Notes: a model not told the origin generated them from the sequence alone. DNA of 64,000 bases from an uncultured Lachnospiraceae bacterium (GCA_934899185.1 CAKXYI010000005.1:59750-123749), one strand, 5' to 3'; shown: positions 7,505 to 17,522, counted from the stretch's first letter. Made by a program: numbers and translations.

Positions 7505-9166
7505 ATGAGAAAACGCATTTTTAGAAGCACGGCAATCTTGGTGACACTGGCAATCCTTGTCACCTTTGTCACTGCTTTTTTCTTTATGTATAACAAATTA
7601 GAAGAAAATATGACAGAGCGCGTGGATAATGAGGTAAATTATCTGGCAAAGGCTGTGGATGAACTGGGAGAAACTTCTCTTGAAACGGGCTTGGCAGACG
7701 GACTGACCGGGCGCATTACCTTAGTCGATGCCGTTGGCAATGTTTTGTATGATTCTTATGAGGATGCAGCAGAGATGGAAAATCACGCATCCCGCCCGGA
7801 GATTGTCCAGGCGATGAAAGAGGGAAGGGGCAGTGCCAACCGCTACTCGACGACCTATGCCAAGCGCAGTTACTATGCAGCCGTCCGTCTGGATAATGGG
7901 CAGATCCTGCGAGTGGGCGATGCGATCGACAGTGTCTATGGTGCTCTTTTCCCAGGCGTATTCATGCTCTTGCTGCCGCTGGCCTTACTTCTGGTCTTGA
8001 GTTTTTATCTGATCGACCGGACGACCAAGCGCATGATGGAGCCTTTGGAGGCGATCGACCTGGATCATCCGCTGGAAAATGTCGCCTATGATGAACTGGT
8101 GCCATTTCTGCGTCGTATCGCAGACCAGAACGAAGCCCTAAAAGAGCAGGTGCAGGAGCGCAACAAGCAAGAGCAGGAATATGTAGCCATTACGGAGAAT
8201 ATGAAGGATGGTCTGATCGTGACCAATCGTCACCATGTGCTTTCCATCAATCGGGCAGCCCAGCGTATTTTTGAGATCAAGCCGGAAGAGTGTATGGGAC
8301 AGAATATCATTGTCGTAAACCGCAACCAGAAGTTGAAGGAAGTAGTGGACGGTGCACTTGCCGGAAAAGACATGGTCAAACATATGACCATTGATGATGT
8401 GACCTATGAGTTGCATGGAAATCCGGTCATCCAGGATGGCACCAACACCGGTGTTGTCATCTTCATTATGGATGTGACCCAGAAAAAGCAACTGGAGAAC
8501 ATGCGACAGGAGTTTTCAGCAAATGTATCTCACGAATTAAAGACACCGCTTATGTCAATCTCCGGCTATGCGGAACTTTTAAAGGATGGGATCGTGCGAC
8601 CGGAAGATCAGAAGGAATTTGCCGGTAGGATCTATCAGGAGGCAGCCCGCCTGACAACACTGGTACAGGACATCATCCGTCTTTCAAAACTGGATGACGA
8701 AAATCTGGAATTGGAAAAAGAAACGATTGATCTGTTTGAGATGAGCAAGGAGATCATCGAGACTTTACAGCCTGCGGCAAAAAAACGGCATATCTCCATT
8801 TCTTACCAGGGAAAGCGTTTGTCTATCAGTGGCATGCCGCAGATCATTTATGAGATGCTTTATAATGTATGTGACAATGCCATTCATTACAATAAAGATG
8901 AGGGAACGGTGGTGATCACGACCGAAAAGACAGAAGAAGGCATCTGTTGGAGCGTGGCAGATACGGGAATAGGTATTCCGCTGGCAGAGCAGGAACGTAT
9001 TTTTGAACGATTTTACCGCGTAGATAAGAGCCATTCGCGTGCGACCGGCGGCACCGGCCTTGGGCTTTCCATTGTAAAGCATGGCGCAGAATTACATGGG
9101 GCGAGAGTCCGTGTAGACTCCGCCCCGGAGCAGGGAACTACGATCACCATTGTATTCCCTGCCTGA
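7505..9166 (+). CDS. phoR: Sensor histidine kinase, PhoR type
   Basis: 553 residues. Membrane helices lie at about residues 8-29 and 147-169, enclosing an outer domain of about 115 residues. A cytoplasmic PAS domain (about 225-330, beginning YVAITENMKDGLIV) precedes the HisKA domain with the phospho-acceptor His343 in FSANVSHELKTPL. The HATPase domain has N-box DNAIHYN, G1 DTGIGI and G2 GGTGLGLSIVKH. The PAS plus HisKA arrangement and the gene order pst-phoU-regulator-kinase match PhoR. It is the last gene of the cluster and converges on the next gene. Confidence 0.9.
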   Translation: MRKRIFRSTAILVTLAILVTFVTAFFFMYNKLEENMTERVDNEVNYLAKAVDELGETSLETGLADGLTGRITLVDAVGNVLYDSYEDAAEMENHASRPEIVQAMKEGRGSANRYSTTYAKRSYYAAVRLDNGQILRVGDAIDSVYGALFPGVFMLLLPLALLLVLSFYLIDRTTKRMMEPLEAIDLDHPLENVAYDELVPFLRRIADQNEALKEQVQERNKQEQEYVAITENMKDGLIVTNRHHVLSINRAAQRIFEIKPEECMGQNIIVVNRNQKLKEVVDGALAGKDMVKHMTIDDVTYELHGNPVIQDGTNTGVVIFIMDVTQKKQLENMRQEFSANVSHELKTPLMSISGYAELLKDGIVRPEDQKEFAGRIYQEAARLTTLVQDIIRLSKLDDENLELEKETIDLFEMSKEIIETLQPAAKKRHISISYQGKRLSISGMPQIIYEMLYNVCDNAIHYNKDEGTVVITTEKTEEGICWSVADTGIGIPLAEQERIFERFYRVDKSHSRATGGTGLGLSIVKHGAELHGARVRVDSAPEQGTTITIVFPA

Positions 9167-9168
9167 AT

Positions 9169-10035
9169 TTATTTTTGTCTATTGTGTCGTTTTTCGTCAA
9201 TCATGGTGCGCATACGTTGGCGCAATTCATTGCCCTGTTGACTGCGTTTGAAGCCTTGGATACTGAGCAGGGTGCTTTTCTGAGCAGCGGATGATGACAG
9301 GAAAAGACTTTCCAGACGCTCTTTGGTCAGACGTTCACGCAGGGCAGCAACCTTTTCTTCTGCCAGTTCCTTGCGGACAAAAGCGCCCTCCTGTATCTGT
9401 TCGGACTTCTCGATCATGTTGCCGATAGCATCGGTTGCCTTGGTATCCAGTTTCTCGTAGGCACTTGCGATCTGCTCGTTAATATCGCTTTCAATTCGGT
9501 TGAAGTTCTTGGCAAAATTGGTCAGGGCGGAAACCGTCAGTGCCATATCCATGCCAAATAAAAACATAAAGACCAGAGACAGGGCTTCCATCAGATAGAC
9601 ATTGGTATCGTGTGTCATGCCGCTGACAAAAGGATAAATGACACGGACGACCAGAATGCCTGCCAGTCCAAAGCCGATGGATGCAGGCAGACAGACACGA
9701 CCATTGATATTGCAGATGACATTGCTGTAGTCCCACCAGTAAGCGTGGAAAAGTTTTTCCAGCGCCCAGGAAGTCGTGTATTCCAAAACGATACTGCCAA
9801 AGAAGCAGATCAGGAAGATCTTTAAGTTGTTGGCTTCCTGCATACCGGAGATGGGCAGTTCCGAAAAGAGGATGGAGGCAAGCAGGGCGCCAACTCCGTA
9901 GATGGGAACGATAGGACCATGCAGAAATCCACGGTTTTCCCAGTGATGTTTGCGGATCGTGCAGTAGGTGGATTCGTAGATCCAGCCCATAAAACTGTAT
10001 ATGATGAACCAGACAAAATATTTGCTTACTAACAT
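9169..10035 (-). CDS. Putative ABC-transporter type IV membrane protein (PF06541-like)
   Basis: 288 residues from ATG 10035, preceded by AAAGGATAATTCT on the reverse strand. The frame stays open further upstream but runs through the promoter region of bioY, so the longer version is rejected. The N-terminal half has about five hydrophobic helices and conserved-looking blocks GWIYESTYCTI, NRGFLHGPIVPIYGVG and LEYTTSWALEKLFHAYWWDY, typical of the Firmicutes family annotated as putative ABC transporter permease. The last 110 residues are a charged, probably coiled-coil cytoplasmic tail. Substrate and partner are unknown. It converges on phoR with a two-base gap. Confidence 0.8.
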   Translation of the reverse strand: MLVSKYFVWFIIYSFMGWIYESTYCTIRKHHWENRGFLHGPIVPIYGVGALLASILFSELPISGMQEANNLKIFLICFFGSIVLEYTTSWALEKLFHAYWWDYSNVICNINGRVCLPASIGFGLAGILVVRVIYPFVSGMTHDTNVYLMEALSLVFMFLFGMDMALTVSALTNFAKNFNRIESDINEQIASAYEKLDTKATDAIGNMIEKSEQIQEGAFVRKELAEEKVAALRERLTKERLESLFLSSSAAQKSTLLSIQGFKRSQQGNELRQRMRTMIDEKRHNRQK

Positions 10036-10129
10036 AGAATTATCCTTTCTTTGCGCTGTTCTTGGTGTTAAAGAGTATAGCAATAAGATACTATAAGAAA
10101 TACTAATAGTCAAAATGGGAATATGTAAT

Positions 10130-10158
10130 TTGACAAAGAATAAACAATCTTTTATTCT
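10130..10158 (+). promoter_or_regulatory. Promoter of bioY
   Basis: A consensus TTGACA at 10130-10135 and TATTCT at 10153-10158, 17 bp apart. A BirA-like operator was looked for around it but none was clear. Confidence 0.65.
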
Positions 10159-10204
10159 GAGTAAGGAAAAGTTATAAATAAGACAAGTTAAAGGAGAAGT
10201 TATC

Positions 10205-10762
10205 ATGAATGCACAGGCAAAAACAACAACACTTCGTACCGTAGACATCGCGTATATCGGACTCTTTGTTGCAGTTATGGCAATCTGTTCTTGGATTTCC
10301 ATTCCGGCAGCAGTTCCATTTACCTTACAGACATTTGCAGTCTTTATGGCAGTCGGTCTTTTGGGTGGAAAAAGAGGAACGATCGCCGTTTTGACATATG
10401 TATTATTGGGAGCCATTGGCGTTCCGGTCTTTGCCGGATTTTCTGGTGGTATCGGCGCATTGCTCGGCAATAGCGGCGGTTATATCGTTGGTTTTATTTT
10501 CTCTGCCCTCGTTATGTGGGCTATCACAGCAAAGTTTGGCGAAAAGACATGGGTCTTAGGTCTTTCTATGGTATTAGGGCTGATCGTGTGCTATACTTTT
10601 GGAACCATGTGGTTCATGATCGCTTACACTGCAAATACAGGTGCTGTCGGTATCATGGCTGTACTTGGCTGGTGTGTCATCCCATTTATTATCCCGGATC
10701 TTTGCAAGGTGGGAATTGCATTGATTCTTACAAAACGTTTGAAAAAACATGTGAAATTATAA
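10205..10762 (+). CDS. bioY: Biotin ECF transporter S component BioY
   Basis: 185 residues, integral membrane substrate-binding subunit for biotin uptake. Six hydrophobic segments are visible. The family motifs AVPFTLQTFAVFMAVGLLGGKRG and GVPVFAGFSGGIGALLGNSGGYI-like blocks are present; the latter is the biotin-binding loop. No energizing ECF genes are next to it, so it probably uses a shared ECF module encoded elsewhere. AAGGAG precedes the ATG, and a terminator follows, making this a single-gene unit. Confidence 0.95.
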   Translation: MNAQAKTTTLRTVDIAYIGLFVAVMAICSWISIPAAVPFTLQTFAVFMAVGLLGGKRGTIAVLTYVLLGAIGVPVFAGFSGGIGALLGNSGGYIVGFIFSALVMWAITAKFGEKTWVLGLSMVLGLIVCYTFGTMWFMIAYTANTGAVGIMAVLGWCVIPFIIPDLCKVGIALILTKRLKKHVKL

Positions 10763-10786
10763 GATAACAAATTAAGATGAAAACAG

Positions 10787-10818
10787 GAGCGCATCCGGTT
10801 CGGATGTGCTCTTTTTTT
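10787..10818 (+). terminator. Rho-independent terminator after bioY
   Basis: GAGCGCATCCG pairs with CGGATGTGCTC across a three-base loop, followed by seven T. Confidence 0.92.
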
Positions 10819-10890
10819 GCACCTTTGTGGATTTTCTATGGAAATAGAATGGAATTTGTGTAAAATGGGAAGAGGAAAAGAGGTAGAAAT

Positions 10891-12264
10891 ATGGAAAAAG
10901 AAAGAATACAGGAAAATCCATTGGGGATGCTTCCAGAAAATAAATTATTGCGACAGTTTGCAATCCCGAGTATCATAGCGATGCTGGTGAGTTCGCTTTA
11001 CAATATCGTGGATCAGTTTTTTATCGGGAATGCCATCGGTGAATTGGGAAATGCTGCAACTAACATTGCGTTCCCGCTAAATACATCCTGCGTTGCCATT
11101 GCACTTTTGATGGGAATTGGTGGTGCATCAACCTTTAACCTTGCGATGGGGCGGGGAGATAGTAAAGGTGCCGGAAAGTATATTGGTAATTCGGTGACGG
11201 TTATGTTGCTGCTGGGTGTTGTTCTATCAACCGTTACATTACTGTTTTTGGCGCCATTGCTTCGCTTTTTTGGCTCACCGGAAAAGGTACTTCCTCTAGC
11301 GATGGAATATACAAGAATTACAGCGATAGGTTTTCCGTTTTTGATTTTATCCGCAGGTGGTGGTCATCTGGTGCGTGCAGATGGCAGTCCGAAAATGACG
11401 ATGGCAATCAATATTGTCGGAGCGGTTGTGAATACGATTTTAGATGCACTGTTCGTTTTTGGCTTCCGATGGGGAATGACAGGTGCAGCAGCAGCGACTG
11501 TGATTGGACAGGTTGTGGCAGCGGCAATGGTTGTCTGGTATCTGTATCATTATAAGACGGTACAATTACAAAAAAATGCATTTTTATTGGATAAAGAAGT
11601 CGTTTTACAGGTGATGTCGCTTGGCGCAGCACCATGCTTTAACCAGCTGGCAATGATGCTTGTGCAGGTTGTGATGAATCGTACATTGAAATATTATGGT
11701 GGTATGTCGGCATATGGAGAATCCATTCCGATTGCATGTTCCGGTATTATCGCGAAGGTATCAATGCTTGTTATGTCTTTTGTCATTGGTATCTCCCAGG
11801 GACTGCAGCCAATTGTAAGTTACAATTATGGTGCAAAGAAATATGGACGCGTGAAAAAGGCGTATTTTCTGGCAATACGCAGTGCGGCAGTCATCTGCGT
11901 GGTTTCGTCTGTATTGTTTCAGGTTTTCCCGAGACAGATTATTTCTGTGTTTGGAAATGGATCGGAACTTTATTTTGACTTTGGTGAGAACTTTTTTCGG
12001 AAATTTTTGTTTTTTATGTTCCTTTGTTTCATGCAGCCAATTTCAGCAAATTTCTTTACGGCAATTGGAAAACCGAAAAAAGGTATTTTTATGTCGTTGA
12101 CAAGACAGATTATATTTTTACTGCCGCTATTGCTAATTCTGCCGCTCTTTATGGGAATTGATGGCGTTATGTTCGCAGGTCCGGTAGCGGATCTGGTGGC
12201 GACTATTGTCTGTACGGTTCTTGTGGTAAAGGAGATGCGCAGACCGGAATTTATCGGGAAGTAA
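10891..12264 (+). CDS. MATE family multidrug/cation exporter
   Basis: 457 residues, with about twelve membrane helices in two homologous halves. The first half has NIVDQFFIGNAIGELGNAA and ALLMGIGGASTFNLAMGRGD, the second VMSFVIGISQGLQPIVSYNYGAKKYGRVKKA, all typical of the MepA/DinF-like branch. It is expected to export organic cations or other compounds using a Na+ or H+ gradient; the substrate cannot be told. A LytTR two-component pair starts 21 bp downstream and may be co-transcribed. Confidence 0.93.
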   Translation: MEKERIQENPLGMLPENKLLRQFAIPSIIAMLVSSLYNIVDQFFIGNAIGELGNAATNIAFPLNTSCVAIALLMGIGGASTFNLAMGRGDSKGAGKYIGNSVTVMLLLGVVLSTVTLLFLAPLLRFFGSPEKVLPLAMEYTRITAIGFPFLILSAGGGHLVRADGSPKMTMAINIVGAVVNTILDALFVFGFRWGMTGAAAATVIGQVVAAAMVVWYLYHYKTVQLQKNAFLLDKEVVLQVMSLGAAPCFNQLAMMLVQVVMNRTLKYYGGMSAYGESIPIACSGIIAKVSMLVMSFVIGISQGLQPIVSYNYGAKKYGRVKKAYFLAIRSAAVICVVSSVLFQVFPRQIISVFGNGSELYFDFGENFFRKFLFFMFLCFMQPISANFFTAIGKPKKGIFMSLTRQIIFLLPLLLILPLFMGIDGVMFAGPVADLVATIVCTVLVVKEMRRPEFIGK

Positions 12265-12285
12265 TGTGGAGTACGAGAGAGTATC

Positions 12286-13002
12286 ATGGTTAGAATCGCA
12301 ATCGTAGAAGATGAAAAAGAATACCAGAATATATTGCTGTCTTATATTGAGCGATACCAGACGGAACATTTCGCTGATCTTACAACAACGGTCTATGCGG
12401 ACGGGATGGATCTTGTGGATGAGTACCATGGTGGTTATGACATCCTTCTTATGGATATCAAGATGAAGCATTTAGATGGAATGAAAGCAGCACGTAAGAT
12501 TCGAAGTATAGACCAGGCGGTGGTTATTATTTTTATCACAACAATGGCGCAGTATGCCGTGGCCGGTTATGAAGTAGATGCACTTGATTTTGTCTTAAAG
12601 CCGGTGGATTATGCCCGGTTTGAGCCAAAGTTGACAAAAGCAATCGGTCTTGTGGAAAAGCAGAGAAAAAAGAAATATCTGATGCTATCTAAGGAGAATC
12701 GCAAAGAAAAAGTTTGCTCGGATGATATTCTTTACGTGGAAATCCGTAATCACAATGTCTATTATGTGACAAAACAGGAGACCTATGTTATGCGTTCTTC
12801 TATGGCAGAGGTGGAAAAAGAACTGATGGCGTATCATTTTAGCCGTTGCAATCAGGGATATCTGGTAAATTTAAAGAATGTAGTAAGTGTAAACAAGGAT
12901 GATGTACAAGTTGGGAGCTATCATTTGCCGTTTTCGCGTTCTCGCAAAAAAGCCTTTTTACAGGAATTAAGTCAATATTTAGAAGCAGGATATGAGTCAT
13001 AA
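12286..13002 (+). CDS. LytTR-family response regulator
   Basis: 238 residues. The receiver domain begins IAIVEDEKEYQ, with phospho-acceptor Asp in ILLMDIKMKHLDG. The C-terminal LytTR domain includes DDILYVEIRNHNVYYV and HFSRCNQGYLVNLKNV, ending in the usual SRSRKKAF segment. It binds DNA as a dimer at direct repeats and pairs with the GHKL kinase encoded 9 bp downstream. It is similar in layout to the frameshifted regulator at 1343-2055. Targets are unknown; the flanking MATE exporter or the downstream glycosidase are candidates. Confidence 0.92.
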   Translation: MVRIAIVEDEKEYQNILLSYIERYQTEHFADLTTTVYADGMDLVDEYHGGYDILLMDIKMKHLDGMKAARKIRSIDQAVVIIFITTMAQYAVAGYEVDALDFVLKPVDYARFEPKLTKAIGLVEKQRKKKYLMLSKENRKEKVCSDDILYVEIRNHNVYYVTKQETYVMRSSMAEVEKELMAYHFSRCNQGYLVNLKNVVSVNKDDVQVGSYHLPFSRSRKKAFLQELSQYLEAGYES

Positions 13003-13011
13003 GGAGGAGCT

Positions 13012-14322
13012 ATGTTAGGATTTCTTCAACTGCTGATTTTCCCAATGGAATTGTTGCTGGCGGTTACAATTTATGTGATTCCTCTGCGCATGCGCAGACA
13101 AGGTGTTTGGCGCTGCCTGCTGTCACTTGCGGCAATTTTTCTTATCGAGATGCTCTGGATGCATGTATATCCATGGGTGGCCGAGCATATGTACATCGTT
13201 AGGGATGGTGACATAGGCATACTTTTTCGGATATTATCGTCTTTCCTATTTTATTTTGTATTTTTGTTGGGGATACTTTTGGGTATCTGGTATTCGTTTG
13301 ACATTTCTTTGAAAGAGGCGGTTCTTTGTGTGACTATGGGGTATGCAACGGAGCACATTGCCTATTGTATTCGTTTGCTCATTAATGGGGCGACAGATAG
13401 TCAGATGGCAGAAAGTCTGCATTTACTATATTTTTTGATTCATTTTGGTGTGTATCTGATTTTTTATTTCTTTTTTGCAAAAAAGATGGTACAGAAGCAT
13501 CATTACGAAACCGATGCGATGGCGTCTCTCTGGATGACTTTGGTGACGCTGTTTATCGTTTTATTGATGAGTCTTGCAGCAACCTTTTGGGGATTTACGG
13601 TCTTGCATGGCATTTATGGTCTGGTGTGCTGTCTGTTTGTGATGATCAACCAGCGGAATTATATGTCGAATTGGCATTTGCAAAAAGAGATGGCTGAACA
13701 ACAACAAATATTTGCCACGAACAAAGCACAATACGAAATGTCAAAAGAAAACATCGAACGTATCAATCGCAAATGTCACGACTTAAAACACCAGATTGCC
13801 GGACTGCGCAATATCACAGATGCAGATGAGCGTTGTCAGATTGTGGATTCCATTGAAAAATCAGTGATGATTTATGATGCTATTTTGCATACAGGAAATC
13901 CTATTTTAGATACTGTTTTAACAGAGAAAAGCCTGATTTGCCAGGAAAATGGGATTCGTATGCATGGAATCATTGATGGAAAACTGCTTTTTTTCATGGA
14001 TGCCATTGATATCTATACGCTGTTTGGAAACGCACTTGACAATGCGATTGAGGCAAATCGAAAGGTGGAGAAAGAAAAGCGCTGCATCAGTATTCTGATT
14101 CATGAAAAAGTAAATCTGATCTTTATACAGATCGAGAATCCATATACGGGAGCATTGCAGATGAAACATGGTCTGCCGCAGACAAGCAAGCAGGATAAGC
14201 ATGAGCATGGATTTGGCATGGAAAGTATTCAGACCATGGCAGAAAAGTATGGCGGATTTTTAAAACTGGAGACAGGTCAGGATATTTTTGTGTTACGTAT
14301 TACGATTCCGCAGAGCCGATGA
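13012..14322 (+). CDS. GHKL sensor histidine kinase (AgrC-like)
   Basis: 436 residues. About six hydrophobic segments fill the first 215 residues. A short helical region carries the probable phospho-acceptor His in RKCHDLKHQIAGL. The HATPase domain has N-box FGNALDNAIEAN and G-box HGFGMESIQTMAEKYGG. This architecture, with a LytTR regulator upstream, is that of AgrC/ComD-type sensors, often for peptides. AAGGAGG precedes the start. No peptide precursor gene was found nearby. Confidence 0.9.
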   Translation: MLGFLQLLIFPMELLLAVTIYVIPLRMRRQGVWRCLLSLAAIFLIEMLWMHVYPWVAEHMYIVRDGDIGILFRILSSFLFYFVFLLGILLGIWYSFDISLKEAVLCVTMGYATEHIAYCIRLLINGATDSQMAESLHLLYFLIHFGVYLIFYFFFAKKMVQKHHYETDAMASLWMTLVTLFIVLLMSLAATFWGFTVLHGIYGLVCCLFVMINQRNYMSNWHLQKEMAEQQQIFATNKAQYEMSKENIERINRKCHDLKHQIAGLRNITDADERCQIVDSIEKSVMIYDAILHTGNPILDTVLTEKSLICQENGIRMHGIIDGKLLFFMDAIDIYTLFGNALDNAIEANRKVEKEKRCISILIHEKVNLIFIQIENPYTGALQMKHGLPQTSKQDKHEHGFGMESIQTMAEKYGGFLKLETGQDIFVLRITIPQSR

Positions 14323-14459
14323 ACCGATTACGACGCAAAAGTGACAAAACAGGACACAGTTTGTTCATAAATACAGAAGATATGCTAACCTCTTTTTTAC
14401 AGAATGCCAAAATGCAAAGAATGAGCATGACGGCAGAAAGGTAAGAAGGAGGTTTTGTT

Positions 14460-17400
14460 ATGCGAAAAAGAGAAAAGAAGCAGTCAACAAGAAAAAGCAA
14501 GATCATCAAAACAGTCATTTCTGTTCTGTTGATTGTTGTTATGGTTGCGGCAATTGTGGCAGCGAATACACTTTTGACGGAAAACAATCGTATGGTAAAT
14601 GCCATGATGGGGGCGAATGACTCTGTGATTGACAACTCTGGCGTAGATACCAAGGGATTAGATTTGGACTACAATAAGAGTGATTATTCGAAAGACAAGA
14701 TAGGAGAGGCTGAGGATGCACTGGCAGAGCAAATTGCGGATGAGGGAATTGTTTTGCTGAAAAATGAGGGAAATGCGCTTCCACTTTCCAAAGATACGCC
14801 AATCAGTTTCTTTAGCAGAAATGCGGTGACAGTAGCAACGCATGCAGGAATCATGGGCTATGGCAGTGGAACATTAAAAGAAGATTTTGAAGCAGATGGG
14901 TATACCGTAAATAAGACGCTTTGGAAGTTTTATGACAAGGGCGAGGGATCTTCTTATGGACTGGGCTCAGGATCTATCAGTTTTGGTAGAGAAGAAGACT
15001 TTGCCATCAATGAGTGTCCATTGGAAAAAATCACGGCAGACGACAAGGTGGTAGACAGCCTTTCCGGTACGACCGCAGTCTATGTTTTAAAGAGAGTGGC
15101 TGGTGAAGGACGTGATATGCCGCGTTCTATGTATAATCATACAGACAAGGCAGAGGATCAGACGAAGTCTTATCTGGAGCCGGATTCCGTAGAGTTGGAG
15201 ATCTTATCTTACTTAAATGATAACTTCGACAATGTCGTATTGGTTGTCAATTCCAATGCTGCTTTAGAGTTGGATTGGGTGAAAGATTATGCCAATATCA
15301 AATCGGTTGTTTTGGCACCAAGTGGTCTTTCTTCTTTGCCAAAGATTTTAAGTGGAGAAGTAAATCCGTCTGGTAGAACGGTAGATACATTTGCGGCAGA
15401 TGCGTTGGCATCTCCGGCTGCACAGAACTTTGGCGATTATCAATATTATGATGAAAATGGCGATGCAACCAAATATAACTATGTAAGTTATGAAGAAGGT
15501 GTCTATGTTGGTTATCGTTATTATGAGACACGTTATGAAGATGTGGTATTAGGACAGGGCAATGCGGGAGATTATGACTATGCTTCTGAAGTGTGCTATC
15601 CATTGGGTTATGGACTTTCTTACACGACGTTCTCTTGGAGCGCACCACAGATCACATGGAAAGATGGCAGCGCAACCGCTACCGTGGAAGTGACCAATAC
15701 AGGATCTGTAGCTGGAAAAGATGTCGTAGAACTTTACGCACAAAGCCCATATACCGATTATGACAAGGAAAATGGTGTGGAGAAGCCGTCCGTAGAACTT
15801 TTGGCATACGCAAAGACATCTGTCTTAGAGCCGGGAGCATCGGAGATTGTTACCATGACCTTTGATGAAGAGCAGTTCAAGGCATATGATGCCAATGGGG
15901 CAAAGACTTATATCTTAGATGCAGGCACATACTACATTACTGCTGCAAAAGATGCACATGAAGCCATCAACAATATTTTGACAGCAAAGGGAAAGACAAC
16001 CGCAGATGGCATGACAGCAGCAGGGGATGCTGCTATGGTAACTACTTATGAGCCAAAGAATGCAGACACCGATTTGGCAACCTATGCTAAGGATACCTAC
16101 AGTGGTGCAGAGATTACCAACCAATTGGATGATGCCAAAGGCGATGTGGCCTATCTGACCAGAAATGACTGGATGGGTACTTTTCCAACCCATGATGGGG
16201 AACCGACCGATGAGATCAGTACCTGGGGCAATGAGATCAATGGCAGTGACAAAGACGGCAATCCTGCATCTTATGTCTACAGCAAGACCATTGACGCAGA
16301 TGGCTTAAAGGCATTAGATTCCTTTGATTCCGGTTCGCCGGTTGATGCATCCAAATTTGATGATGAGATTGTTTATGGAAAGAAAAATGATCTTACTTTG
16401 ATCCAGATGCGTGGACTTGATTTTGATGATCCGCAGTGGGATGACCTTTTAGATGAATTGACATATGAAGATTACTACAATACGATTGCACTTTCTGGAT
16501 ATGGTATAGAATATATTGATTCTATTGATATGCCATTCTGCACGGATGCGGATACGGCAAACGGCTTGATTTATGGCGGAACCGGAAAATATTATCCAAA
16601 CTCTATGACATTGGCACAGACCTGGAATCAGGACCTGGCAAAAGAGATGGGAACCATGATCGGTAATGAAGCGATCATCGGTGGAATGGACGGTTGGTAC
16701 GCACCATCTATGAATATCCATCGTACACCTTTCTCAGGACGTAATGGAGAATACTATTCCGAGGACCCATATCTCTCCGGAGCTGTAGCTTCTAATCAGG
16801 TTTATGGCGCTGCAACCAAAGGCGTTTATGCATATATCAAGCATTTTGCCTTTAATGATCAGGAAGATCACCGAGGCGACTGTGACGGACAGTACGGACT
16901 TGCAACATGGCTCAATGAGCAGTCTGCAAGAGAAATTTATCTCAAGCCATTTGAAATGTGCATGAAACTGGGAGATGTGACATTAAATTATCTGGAGCAA
17001 AAGAGTGATGGCACTTATGAAAATGCAACAAGACAGATCCGGGCGTGTCAGGCGGTTATGACAGCGTTTAACCGTATCGGTTATACCTGGACTGGTGGAA
17101 GTTACCCTCTTTTAACAGGAATTGCAAGAAATGAGTGGGCGTTCCAGGGGATGATGATTACAGACAATGCAAACACAGGTGTATTTATGGATGGATACCA
17201 GATGATCGAGGCAGGCGGAGATATCAAATTGACCTACTTAGCAGATTCTGCACGATTTGACTTTGACAAAAATGATACAGCAACCTATCACTACGCGAGA
17301 GAGGCTATGCATCGTGTCCTTTATACGGTGGCAAATTCCAAGGCAATGCTTGGTGCAATGCCGGGAACTGATTTCGTGGATGAACCTTCCGATACAGAGA

Positions 17401-17504
17401 AGATCACAATGGCAGTAGATATCGTATGTGGTATCCTGATCGTACTCCTGACAGTGATGACCGTGCTTCGCTTTGTACCGAGAAAGCAAAAGCAAAAGAA
17501 ATAG
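14460..17504 (+). CDS. Membrane-anchored GH3 glycoside hydrolase with reversed domain order
   Basis: 1014 residues. An N-terminal membrane helix (about residues 15-39) is followed by the GH3 C-terminal-type alpha/beta domain (ADEGIVLLKNEGNALPLS, residues about 95-330). Next come a fibronectin-III-like domain (about 370-520, after PLGYGLSYTTFSW) and the catalytic TIM barrel (about 590-960). The likely nucleophile is Asp902 in MMITDN. A second hydrophobic helix (about 980-1003) and basic tail close the protein. The barrel-last order is known in some rumen beta-glucosidases and is the reverse of most GH3 enzymes. It probably releases glucose or other sugars from beta-glycosides at the cell surface; the exact substrate is unclear. 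AAGGAGG precedes the ATG. Confidence 0.9.
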   Translation: MRKREKKQSTRKSKIIKTVISVLLIVVMVAAIVAANTLLTENNRMVNAMMGANDSVIDNSGVDTKGLDLDYNKSDYSKDKIGEAEDALAEQIADEGIVLLKNEGNALPLSKDTPISFFSRNAVTVATHAGIMGYGSGTLKEDFEADGYTVNKTLWKFYDKGEGSSYGLGSGSISFGREEDFAINECPLEKITADDKVVDSLSGTTAVYVLKRVAGEGRDMPRSMYNHTDKAEDQTKSYLEPDSVELEILSYLNDNFDNVVLVVNSNAALELDWVKDYANIKSVVLAPSGLSSLPKILSGEVNPSGRTVDTFAADALASPAAQNFGDYQYYDENGDATKYNYVSYEEGVYVGYRYYETRYEDVVLGQGNAGDYDYASEVCYPLGYGLSYTTFSWSAPQITWKDGSATATVEVTNTGSVAGKDVVELYAQSPYTDYDKENGVEKPSVELLAYAKTSVLEPGASEIVTMTFDEEQFKAYDANGAKTYILDAGTYYITAAKDAHEAINNILTAKGKTTADGMTAAGDAAMVTTYEPKNADTDLATYAKDTYSGAEITNQLDDAKGDVAYLTRNDWMGTFPTHDGEPTDEISTWGNEINGSDKDGNPASYVYSKTIDADGLKALDSFDSGSPVDASKFDDEIVYGKKNDLTLIQMRGLDFDDPQWDDLLDELTYEDYYNTIALSGYGIEYIDSIDMPFCTDADTANGLIYGGTGKYYPNSMTLAQTWNQDLAKEMGTMIGNEAIIGGMDGWYAPSMNIHRTPFSGRNGEYYSEDPYLSGAVASNQVYGAATKGVYAYIKHFAFNDQEDHRGDCDGQYGLATWLNEQSAREIYLKPFEMCMKLGDVTLNYLEQKSDGTYENATRQIRACQAVMTAFNRIGYTWTGGSYPLLTGIARNEWAFQGMMITDNANTGVFMDGYQMIEAGGDIKLTYLADSARFDFDKNDTATYHYAREAMHRVLYTVANSKAMLGAMPGTDFVDEPSDTEKITMAVDIVCGILIVLLTVMTVLRFVPRKQKQKK

Positions 17505-17522
17505 CATATGAAAGAATAGAGA

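Noticed and set aside
10036..10204. BirA operator in front of bioY
   Set aside because: Looked for a long inverted repeat of the TTGTTAAC or TTGTAAAC type; none is convincing.
10036..10470. N-terminal extension of the reverse membrane protein gene
   Set aside because: It would run through the bioY promoter and coding region antisense; ATG 10035 has a ribosome binding site and a proper family start.
14356..14364. LytTR binding site before the GH3 gene
   Set aside because: A single half site fits, but no second copy at the expected 21-22 bp spacing, so it is not listed as a feature.
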